This document shows positions 36,133 through 43,441 of a DNA stretch of 53,495 bases, piece by piece (the stretch's first letter is position 1; each line of letters starts with the position of its first letter). A model generated the notes under the pieces. It worked only from the letters and a program-made list of their open reading frames with translations, did not search any database and was not told where the DNA came from. Position numbers and translations under genes: made by a program. The stretch covers positions 1-53,495 of the forward strand of contig NZ_JANUGY010000019.1 in NCBI RefSeq assembly GCF_024756235.1. The letters are read 5' to 3'. The DNA comes from Massilia kyonggiensis (GTDB lineage: Bacteria > Pseudomonadota > Gammaproteobacteria > Burkholderiales > Burkholderiaceae_D).

Positions 36133-37377
36133 ATGAAAGTCTTCGCCACGGCATTCGCACTCGTTACCGCCTGGTGCGCCACTGCCGTACACGCGGGCGA
36201 ACTCGAGGTACTCCACTTCTGGGACGTGGGCAGCGACGCGCGCGCCGTCGACGTGCTGAAAGCGGCGCTGCGGCGCCAGGGGCATGCCTGGAAGGACTTC
36301 GCCGTGGCGTCCGACGCGAACGGCTTTCCGATCTCCCTGCTGCGCTCGCGCGTCCAGTCGGGCAATCCGCCGGCCGCGGCCCAGGTCAAGGCTCCCGTCA
36401 TCCGGCAATGGGCGCGCGAAGGCGCCCTCGCGAACCTGGATGCCACGGCCCGCGCCGGGCAATGGGACGCGGTGCTGCCCCAGGTCGTCAGCGACGCCAT
36501 GAAATACAACGGCAGCTACGTCGCCGTGCCGGTCAACATCCACCGCATCAACTGGCTGTGGATTAACACGCGCATCCTGAAGCGCGCCAATGCCCAGGTG
36601 CCGGTCACGTGGGACGACTTCTTCGCCGCCGCCGACGCGATGAAGCGGGCAGGGTATATCGCCGTCACGCACGGCGGACAGCCATGGCAGGATTTCCTCC
36701 TGTTCGAAAACGTGGCGCTGGGCGTGGGCGGCCCCGACTTCTACCGCAAGGCGTTCGTCGCGCTGGATCCCGCCACGCTGGCCGGCCCCGTCATGGAACA
36801 GGCGTTGCAGACGTTCCGGCGCATCAAGCCCTACACCGACGCCGCGGCGATGGGACGCAACTGGAACGTGGCGGCGTCGCGGCTGGCGAACGGCGAGGCC
36901 GGTATGCAATTCATGGGCGACTGGGCCAAGCCCATCTTCCAGGAGGCGCAGCGCGGCGGCAGCCTGGAATTCGCCTGCGTGCCCACGCCCGGGACGGCCA
37001 AGGCCTATGCGTATACGGTCGACTCGTTTGCCCTGTTCAAGGTGAGCGGCCCCGCCAAGATCCGCGCGCAGCAGGACTTCGCCGCCAACGTGCTCGCCCC
37101 CGGCGTGCAGGAGGAGTTCAACCTCGTCAAGGGATCGATCCCGGTGCGCCAGGGCGTCGACCTCGCGAAATTCGACCGCTGCGCGAAGCAGTCGGCCGCC
37201 GCTTTCGATGCCGCCAACCGTGGCGGCACCCTCGTTCCAGGCGTCTCGATGGCCGTGCCCCCCGCGGTCGAGGATGCCATGCGCGAAGCCGTCAGCGCCT
37301 ACTGGCACGACGACCGCATCACCGCCCGCGCGACGATGCAGCGCCTCGCCGCCGCCGCCGCCGCCCGCCGCCCGTAA
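36133..37377 (+). CDS. GtsA-like ABC sugar-binding protein (orphan)
   Basis: 414-residue periplasmic solute-binding protein. Signal peptide MKVFATAFALVTAWCATAVHA precedes the mature start GELEVLHFWDVGSDARAVDVL. The segments QGHAWKDFAVA and SGNPPAAAQVKAP closely follow pseudomonad glucose-binding GtsA. C-terminal QFMGDWAKP and KGSIPVRQGVD also fit family 1 sugar-binding proteins. No permease or ATPase genes follow; the next gene is a TonB receptor on its own promoter. It may use a transporter encoded elsewhere or act as a sensor partner for the divergent kinase. ATG 36124 (MHG before MKV) is an alternative start. Confidence 0.85.
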   Translation: MKVFATAFALVTAWCATAVHAGELEVLHFWDVGSDARAVDVLKAALRRQGHAWKDFAVASDANGFPISLLRSRVQSGNPPAAAQVKAPVIRQWAREGALANLDATARAGQWDAVLPQVVSDAMKYNGSYVAVPVNIHRINWLWINTRILKRANAQVPVTWDDFFAAADAMKRAGYIAVTHGGQPWQDFLLFENVALGVGGPDFYRKAFVALDPATLAGPVMEQALQTFRRIKPYTDAAAMGRNWNVAASRLANGEAGMQFMGDWAKPIFQEAQRGGSLEFACVPTPGTAKAYAYTVDSFALFKVSGPAKIRAQQDFAANVLAPGVQEEFNLVKGSIPVRQGVDLAKFDRCAKQSAAAFDAANRGGTLVPGVSMAVPPAVEDAMREAVSAYWHDDRITARATMQRLAAAAAARRP

Positions 37378-37493
37378 GACCCGCAGCCTTACTTTCCTCC
37401 TGTTGTTCCCTGCACCGCCCACGCGCCGTCCCCGCGTGTGAGTTTTCGCGTGTATCTGCTCGGCCACACCGATGAACATTGTCACTATTTAAT

Positions 37494-37523
37494 TTGACTA
37501 ATAAAAACATTGCGGCGTAGACT
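37494..37523 (+). promoter_or_regulatory. Promoter of the TonB receptor gene
   Basis: -35 TTGACT (37494-37499), 18-base spacer, -10 TAGACT (37518-37523). The same layout occurs before two GH74 genes further downstream. The start of transcription is expected near 37530, giving a leader of about 80 bases. Confidence 0.65.
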
Positions 37524-37524
37524 T

Positions 37525-37543
37525 AATTAATGCCACATTAATT
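37525..37543. promoter_or_regulatory. Inverted-repeat operator overlapping the TonB receptor transcription start
   Basis: AATTAATG, three bases, CATTAATT: a perfect 8-base inverted repeat beginning just after the -10. A protein bound here would block initiation. Related elements occupy the same position in the two GH74 promoters. The regulator is not identifiable in the window. Confidence 0.6.
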
Positions 37544-37546
37544 TAA

Positions 37547-37560
37547 AACGAATATTCGTT
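37547..37560. promoter_or_regulatory. Second palindrome in the TonB receptor leader
   Basis: AACGAATATTCGTT is a perfect 14-base palindrome four bases after the first inverted repeat and 50 bases before the GTG start. It may be a second operator, for a different regulator, or a leader hairpin. Confidence 0.45.
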
Positions 37561-37610
37561 AACAATGTTTCACGCCGCGTCGACGGCGCATTACCAACCA
37601 AGGAGATGAT

Positions 37611-40600
37611 GTGAACCAGTTCAGGAAAACGGCTATCGCCGTCGGCGTGTCTCAAGTCGTGCTGCTCGCCAGCGGCATGGCGTATGCACAAACCACCCCT
37701 GCCACCGACAGCGGCACCACCTCTGTCATCGTGGTGGGACAGCGCGCGTCGCTCGAATCGGCGCAGAAGCTCAAGCAGAACGCCGACGAGGTCGTCGATT
37801 CGATCGTCGCCGACGACATCGGCAAACTGCCCGACCGTTCGGTCACCGAGGTGCTGCAGCGCGTGGTCGGCGTGACCATCGACCGCACCATGGCCAAGGG
37901 CGACCCGGAACACTATTCGGTCGAAGGTTCGGGCGTGATGGTCCGCGGCCTGAGCTACGTCCGTTCCGAGCTGAACGGCCGTGACTCGTTCTCGGCCAAC
38001 GGCGGCCGCTCGCTGAATTTCGAAGACGTGCCGCCCGAGCTGATGGCCGGCATCGACGTCTACAAGAACCCGTCGGCGGAACAGATCGAAGGCGGCATCT
38101 CCGGCCTGATCAATCTGCGCACCGCGATGCCGTTCGACTTCAAGGGCCGCAAGATGTCGATCTCGGCCCAGGATACGTATTCCACGCTGAAGAAGGGCAA
38201 GCCGCAGCCGTCGTACTCGATGATGTTCTCCGACCGCTGGAAGACGCGCTTCGGCGAATTCGGCGCCCTGTTCGACCTCGCCACGTCGCAGAGCGGCACC
38301 CGCACCGACGCCTTCCAGGTGTCGCCGTATTACCCGCGCGCCGACGTCGTTCCCGGCCAGACCGTCTGGGTGCCGAACGCCGCGAGCTTCCGCACGCTCG
38401 AATTCGACCGCAAGCGCGACGGCGCCTATGCCGCGTTCCAGTGGAAGCCGAACAGCAACATCCAGTCGTCGCTCAGCTACTTCAAGTCGCGCTACAAGAT
38501 GAAGTGGGACGAGCAGGCGATCTTCGGCCAGTCGAGCCCGTACAACCTGCAGGTCGCGAACGGCAAGTTCGATCCGAAGGGCGCCATGATCAGCGGCGTG
38601 CTCACCGATCCGACCGACGGCGGCGTCAATTTCAACGACGATACCCGTACCTCGACGCGCAAGTCGGCGACGACCGACATCTCCTGGAACCTGCGCTGGC
38701 GCCTGAACAGCCAGTGGACCGTCACGACCGACCTGCAGAAGGTGCGCGCCACCACCGGCAGTTTCGACTCGACGGTCGCCACCGGCCTGCAGATCCCGCA
38801 GATGGGCATGGACATGAGCTCCACGCCGGCCCGCCTGACGTTCGACGACGCCACGAAGGCGTACATGGCCAATCCGAACAATTACTACTGGGGCTTCACG
38901 ATGGAGCACCAGGATGCGAGCGTGGCCAACGAGAAGGCCTGGAAGACCGACGTCAAGTACGAATTCGACCACCCCGTGCTGCGCGACCTGCGCGTGGGCG
39001 TGCGCCTGACCGACCGCGACGCGACGACGATCAACTCCGTGCCGGGCTATAACTGGGCGGCGATCACCCAGCCGTGGCAGGTGGGCCCGGTCGGTTCGTG
39101 GCAGCCGCTGAGCCAGCTGGCTTACCTGGGCGATCCGCGCTTCTCCGCCGGCACGCACCTGAACACGTTCCCGAACTTCTTCAACGGCAAGGCGTCGGTG
39201 CCGGCCGTCGTGTTCCCGAACACGTCGCTGGCCGACGGCTATCCGGGCACGTATGCGCAGCTGCACCAGTACTACAACGTGCTGTGCGCCGAGCGCAGCG
39301 GCAAGTCGCCGGATACGTGCGGCGCCTGGAAACCCGCGACGTTCGGTACCGACCCGTCGGGCACCAACGACCAGCAGGAGCGCAGCAAGGCCCTGTACAC
39401 GCAACTGCGTTTCGGCTTCGACGACCTGAAGTATCCGATCGACGGCAACATCGGCGTGCGCTACGTGAAGACCAACATGATCGCGCACGGCTACACGGTG
39501 TTCAGCTTCACCGCCCCGAACATCCCGGCCGGTGCCACGGTGACGGGCGTGCCGATCCCGAACATCCCGAACTTCCAGCAGAAGCAGGACTTCGACAATT
39601 CGTACAGCAACGTGCTGCCGACGCTGAACCTGCGCATGAAGGCGTCGGACAAGCTGCAGTTCCGCTTCGCCTACGGCAAGGCGATGGCGCGTCCGGACTT
39701 CTCGCAGCTGCAGGCTTATACGAGCCTGTCGGAAGCGACCACCACGAGCACCAACACCGCGACCAACGTCGTCAACGTCAGCAACGTCAGCCTCACCGGC
39801 ACCGGCAGCGGCAATCCGATGCTGCGTCCGACGATGGCCAAGCAGGCCGACATCACGGCCGAGTGGTATTTCGCGCCGACGGGTTCGTTCACGGCCGCGC
39901 TGTTCCACAAGAAGCTCAGCGACGTCATCATCAACCAGAGCTACAACTTCGCGCTGCCGGACGTGAACGGCACGATGCACGACTTCGTGACGACGGGTCC
40001 GGTGAACGGCGCGAACGGCACGGCCAAGGGCATCGAACTGGCTTACCAGCAGTACTTCGACATGCTGCCGGGCTGGCTGGCGGGCTTCGGCGTGCAGGCG
40101 AACTACACGTATGTGAAGAGCAGCCAGGACCTGTACCACCCGGTGTACCAGGCGTACTGCTCGGGCGGCAGCGGCGCGGACAACCTGAACCTGAACCTGA
40201 ACGGTTGCGACGTGGACGGCAAGACCTTCGGCAACCTGCCGCTCAACGGCCTGTCGAAGAACTCGTACAACCTGGCGCTGCTGTTCGACCGCGGCCCGAT
40301 CTCGGCACGGGTGGCCTACAGCTGGCGTTCGAAGTCGCTGCAGGCGATCAACGCCAACGGCACGAACGGCGGCGACGGCACGGACACCAACCCGAACAGC
40401 CCGACGTTCGGCCAGCACAACGTGCAGTATGCGCTGCCGACGTGGTCGGATGCCTACGGCCAGGTGGATGCGTCGATCTTCTACAAGATCACCGAGAACC
40501 TGTCGTTCGGCCTCGAGGCGCAGAACTTGAACAACGCCATGTACAAGCAGTTGATGCAGCAGGGCGTCGGCTTCAAGGTCCGCGGCGCGTACGTGACCGG

Positions 40601-40637
40601 CCCGCGCTACACGGCGCAGATGCGTTACTCGTTCTGA
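37611..40637 (+). CDS. TonB-dependent outer-membrane receptor for oligosaccharides
   Basis: 1008-residue outer-membrane transporter of the Xanthomonas/Caulobacter-type carbohydrate receptors. A signal peptide ending MAYA-QT is followed by a plug domain (VIVVGQRASLESAQKLKQNADEV near residue 38; DDIGKLPDRSVTEVLQRVVGV; VRGLSYVRSELNGRD) and a large beta barrel. The C-terminal strand ends in MRYSF, the aromatic residue needed for BAM insertion. The GTG start at 37611 is preceded by AGGAG. No N-terminal signalling domain is present, so control must come from the promoter. It heads a locus of GH74 and CE20 enzymes, pointing to xyloglucan oligosaccharides. Confidence 0.92.
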   Translation: MNQFRKTAIAVGVSQVVLLASGMAYAQTTPATDSGTTSVIVVGQRASLESAQKLKQNADEVVDSIVADDIGKLPDRSVTEVLQRVVGVTIDRTMAKGDPEHYSVEGSGVMVRGLSYVRSELNGRDSFSANGGRSLNFEDVPPELMAGIDVYKNPSAEQIEGGISGLINLRTAMPFDFKGRKMSISAQDTYSTLKKGKPQPSYSMMFSDRWKTRFGEFGALFDLATSQSGTRTDAFQVSPYYPRADVVPGQTVWVPNAASFRTLEFDRKRDGAYAAFQWKPNSNIQSSLSYFKSRYKMKWDEQAIFGQSSPYNLQVANGKFDPKGAMISGVLTDPTDGGVNFNDDTRTSTRKSATTDISWNLRWRLNSQWTVTTDLQKVRATTGSFDSTVATGLQIPQMGMDMSSTPARLTFDDATKAYMANPNNYYWGFTMEHQDASVANEKAWKTDVKYEFDHPVLRDLRVGVRLTDRDATTINSVPGYNWAAITQPWQVGPVGSWQPLSQLAYLGDPRFSAGTHLNTFPNFFNGKASVPAVVFPNTSLADGYPGTYAQLHQYYNVLCAERSGKSPDTCGAWKPATFGTDPSGTNDQQERSKALYTQLRFGFDDLKYPIDGNIGVRYVKTNMIAHGYTVFSFTAPNIPAGATVTGVPIPNIPNFQQKQDFDNSYSNVLPTLNLRMKASDKLQFRFAYGKAMARPDFSQLQAYTSLSEATTTSTNTATNVVNVSNVSLTGTGSGNPMLRPTMAKQADITAEWYFAPTGSFTAALFHKKLSDVIINQSYNFALPDVNGTMHDFVTTGPVNGANGTAKGIELAYQQYFDMLPGWLAGFGVQANYTYVKSSQDLYHPVYQAYCSGGSGADNLNLNLNGCDVDGKTFGNLPLNGLSKNSYNLALLFDRGPISARVAYSWRSKSLQAINANGTNGGDGTDTNPNSPTFGQHNVQYALPTWSDAYGQVDASIFYKITENLSFGLEAQNLNNAMYKQLMQQGVGFKVRGAYVTGPRYTAQMRYSF

Positions 40638-40679
40638 CGCGAACCAGGTATCTCTCCTCTGCTGACGGCAGATGTTTTC

Positions 40680-40703
40680 AGGCGGCTTCGGCCGCCTTTT
40701 TTT
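40680..40703 (+). terminator. Rho-independent terminator after the TonB receptor gene
   Basis: AGGCGGC, loop TTCG, GCCGCCT, then a run of seven T. It is a strong, textbook stem-loop about 40 bases after the stop codon, and separates the receptor from the GH74 genes transcriptionally. Confidence 0.9.
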
Positions 40704-40716
40704 ATGTGTATTTTTG

Positions 40717-40746
40717 TTGACAGTGGAAAAGTGTGAGTATTAGACT
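40717..40746 (+). promoter_or_regulatory. Promoter of GH74 gene 1
   Basis: -35 TTGACA (40717-40722), 18-base spacer, -10 TAGACT (40741-40746). The leader is about 60 bases. It lies directly after the receptor terminator. Confidence 0.65.
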
Positions 40747-40749
40747 GCG

Positions 40750-40765
40750 TTAAGGTTCATTAATT
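40750..40765. promoter_or_regulatory. Operator-like element overlapping the GH74 gene 1 start of transcription
   Basis: TTAAGG, two bases, CATTAATT, nine bases into the -10/start region, in the same place as the TonB receptor inverted repeat. A further element AACGTTAATGTT (40778-40789) lies downstream and resembles the one before GH74 gene 2. Confidence 0.5.
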
Positions 40766-40813
40766 AAATATGCGTGAAACGTTAATGTTCCTCTCGATAA
40801 CAATGGAGACGTC

Positions 40814-43144
40814 ATGAAACGGAAATCGAACATCATCATCATCCCAGCCTTGCTCGCGGCACTCCTCGCCGGCTGCAGCGGCGGCAGCACGACCCCCGGC
40901 GCGACGGGGACGGCAGCACCGGTCCTCGCCGCGACCGTCGGCTCGGCCACGAGCTGGACGAGTGTGAAGTGGGGCGGCGGCGGCTACGTCACCGGCCTGG
41001 TCTACCACCCGAGAAATGCGAGCCTGCTGTATGCGCGTACCGACGTGGGCGGCGCCTACCGCTGGGATGCGACCGCGTCGAAGTGGATCCCCATCACCGA
41101 CGGCATCGGCTGGGGCGGCGGCGAAGGCGCGTTCCACGGCGTGGAAAGCCTGGCCCTCGATCCGAACAACGACCAGCGCGTCTACATGATGACCGGTTTC
41201 AGCGTGAGCGACGACGTGCCCGGCCGCATCTACATCTCCAGCGACCGCGGCACCACCTGGACGCACTACGACCTGCCGTTCTCGGTGGGCGGCAACGACG
41301 ACGCCCGGGCCTACGGCGAACGCCTGGCGGTCGATCCACAGAACCCGACGACGCTGATGTACGGCTCGCGCAAGTCCGGCATCTGGAAGAGCACGGACTC
41401 GGGCCGTACCTGGAACCAGGTCACGGGGTTCTCGACCAAGACGGTGCTCAAGGGACCGAACCTGTACGGCGTCGAACAAATCGTCTTCGATACCCCGTTC
41501 GTGCAGAGCCAGAACGCGTCGCCGACCCAGATCGTCTGGGCCACCGTCGCCTCCGACTACGCCCAGGCGGCGGGCCTGACCTCGACCCTGTACAAGTCCA
41601 CCAACGGCGGCGCCACGTGGGCGCCCGTCGCGGTCCCGTCCAACGTGGCCGGCTACGACATTCCCCACGTCGTACGTTCGGCCGACGGCAACTTCTACAT
41701 GGCGTTCCGCGCGCACCCCAATACGGCGGCGGGCGCCCAGGCGCAGGGCGCGGGCGGCCCCAGCTACCTCTACAAGTTCGGCGCCAGCAACAACAACACC
41801 TGGACCCAGCTCAAGTTCGACGCCAACGTCGGCTTCGCCGGCCTGTCCGTGTCCGGCACCGGCCCGACGACCCGCATCGCGCTGGGCGTGACCGGCTGGG
41901 CCGATTCGAACCAGCTCATCCAGTTGTCCGACAACGACGGCCTCGCCTGGCACGAAGCCGAAGCCAACATGCCGCATACCGGCATCGCCGCGGCCGACTG
42001 CGCAGGCTGGGTGGAGGGCGTCACGATCGACCCAGCCAACCGCGACCACATCATGCACATCCACGGCGGCGGCATCTGCGAAACCATGAATGCTTCTTCC
42101 AGCACGCCCACCTGGAGTCCCAAGGTCAACAACCTCGAGGAGACCGTCACGCTGTCCCTCGTGACGGCGCCGGCCGGTGCGCCGTACAAGTTCATCAACA
42201 GCGCGGGCGACATCGGCACCTGGGCGCAGACGGACCTCGCGACGCGCCCGACGCGCGGCCCCATGAACTGGTGGAGCAGCGGTAACGCGGCCGACCTGGC
42301 GTGGTCCGACCCGACCTATATCGCCGCCTCCGGCGTCGACAACAAGAACGGCCACACGATCAAGGCGTTCTGGTCGGGCGACGCCGGCAGCAGCTGGAAC
42401 CAGTTCGGGTGCCTGCCTGCGGGCGCCGCGGCCAGCCAGAGCCACGTGCAGAGCATCGCGGTCACGTCCCGCAACAACCTGGTCTGGGCACCGCCCGATT
42501 CGGTGCCGTCGTACAGCACGAACAGCGGCGCAAGCTGGACCGCGACCAACCTGCCGGCATTCACCGCCACCTGGAACGGCTTCCAGCGCGCCTATCGCGT
42601 GGCTGCGGACCGCGTGAATCCGAGCAAGGTCTATGCGTTCGATTCCGGCGGCGCGCCGTGGAGCAACGAGCCGGGCAAGGTCTACATCTCGTACGACGGC
42701 GGCCGTAACTTCGGGCTGAGCGGTATGTGGGGGGCCCAGAACATGGCGCCGAACGCCTGGGGGGACACGGCCATGGTCGTGAACCCGAACGCCGAGGGCG
42801 ACATCTGGGTGACCGACGGCAATGCCTTGTACCACTCGGTGAACTCGGGTTGGAACTGGGTGCAGGTCGGCTCTTTCGCGTCCGCCAACGGCACGAAGGG
42901 TGCCACCAAGGTCGCGCTGGGCAAGGCGCTGGCCGGATCGTCGTACTCGGCCGCGATCTATGTCGAAGGCACGCTGAACGGCCAGTGGGGCATCTTCCAC
43001 TCCGATGATGGCGGCCTCACCTGGGCACGCTTCAACGACGACGCGCACCAGTTCGGCGACTCCGGCGTGATGGCGGGCGACTGGAACACCTACGGCCGCC
43101 TCTACGTTAACGGCGCCGCCCGCGGCCTCATCTACAGCAACTGA
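40814..43144 (+). CDS. GH74 xyloglucanase lipoprotein, copy 1
   Basis: 776-residue surface or periplasmic lipoprotein (lipobox LAGC, Cys21) consisting of the two-propeller GH74 fold. Seen: the GH74 opening WGGGGYVTGLVYHP, first catalytic aspartate D77 (YARTDVGGAYRW), second D466 (SAGDIGTW), and Asp-box repeats such as SSDRGTTW, STDSGRTW and STNGGATW. The conserved LPFSVGGNDDARAYGERLAVDP segment is also present. GH74 enzymes hydrolyse xyloglucan, endo or exo depending on loops. No CBM or dockerin is appended. It has its own promoter, and a strong terminator follows. Confidence 0.9.
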   Translation: MKRKSNIIIIPALLAALLAGCSGGSTTPGATGTAAPVLAATVGSATSWTSVKWGGGGYVTGLVYHPRNASLLYARTDVGGAYRWDATASKWIPITDGIGWGGGEGAFHGVESLALDPNNDQRVYMMTGFSVSDDVPGRIYISSDRGTTWTHYDLPFSVGGNDDARAYGERLAVDPQNPTTLMYGSRKSGIWKSTDSGRTWNQVTGFSTKTVLKGPNLYGVEQIVFDTPFVQSQNASPTQIVWATVASDYAQAAGLTSTLYKSTNGGATWAPVAVPSNVAGYDIPHVVRSADGNFYMAFRAHPNTAAGAQAQGAGGPSYLYKFGASNNNTWTQLKFDANVGFAGLSVSGTGPTTRIALGVTGWADSNQLIQLSDNDGLAWHEAEANMPHTGIAAADCAGWVEGVTIDPANRDHIMHIHGGGICETMNASSSTPTWSPKVNNLEETVTLSLVTAPAGAPYKFINSAGDIGTWAQTDLATRPTRGPMNWWSSGNAADLAWSDPTYIAASGVDNKNGHTIKAFWSGDAGSSWNQFGCLPAGAAASQSHVQSIAVTSRNNLVWAPPDSVPSYSTNSGASWTATNLPAFTATWNGFQRAYRVAADRVNPSKVYAFDSGGAPWSNEPGKVYISYDGGRNFGLSGMWGAQNMAPNAWGDTAMVVNPNAEGDIWVTDGNALYHSVNSGWNWVQVGSFASANGTKGATKVALGKALAGSSYSAAIYVEGTLNGQWGIFHSDDGGLTWARFNDDAHQFGDSGVMAGDWNTYGRLYVNGAARGLIYSN

Positions 43145-43169
43145 GCAATACAACCTTGAGGTAACCCAA

Positions 43170-43206
43170 GACCGCTGCGGAACCCGAACAATCCGCAGCG
43201 GTTTTG
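43170..43206 (+). terminator. Rho-independent terminator after GH74 gene 1
   Basis: ACCGCTGCGGA pairs with TCCGCAGCGGT across a 10-base loop and is followed by TTTT. It lies 27 bases after the stop codon. Confidence 0.88.
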
Positions 43207-43247
43207 TCGTTCATTTCCCGTTACATCCCCTGTAACCGTGAGTTGTG

Positions 43248-43277
43248 TTGACAGTCGAAAAAAGCGGGCATTAAACT
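43248..43277 (+). promoter_or_regulatory. Promoter of GH74 gene 2
   Basis: -35 TTGACA (43248-43253), 18-base spacer, -10 TAAACT (43272-43277). The spacer starts GT-GAAAA as in GH74 gene 1, so the two promoters look duplicated. It leaves an unusually long leader of about 155 bases. Confidence 0.65.
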
Positions 43278-43279
43278 CT

Positions 43280-43319
43280 TTAATGTTTGTTAATAAAAAC
43301 GATAAACCACATTAATGTG
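43280..43319. promoter_or_regulatory. Operator-like elements in the GH74 gene 2 leader
   Basis: TTAATG, three bases, GTTAAT (43280-43294) sits just after the -10. The perfect palindrome CACATTAATGTG (43308-43319) follows. Both share the ATTAAT core with the receptor and GH74 gene 1 promoters. Confidence 0.5.
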
Positions 43320-43441
43320 TTCCGATCGGGGATGTCCAAGAGAACGAGACAGTTGTCACCATAACGAGTGCCGGCACACGCATGCGGGCGCAGCCAGGAC
43401 GGCGGAACTACGTTCTCAGCCAATCCAATAGAGGAGATCTC

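Noticed and set aside
37527..43153. Long minus-strand frames over the TonB receptor and GH74 gene 1
   Set aside because: They read as low-complexity Arg/Val/Gly/His protein opposite well-conserved genes and cross the strong terminator at 40680.
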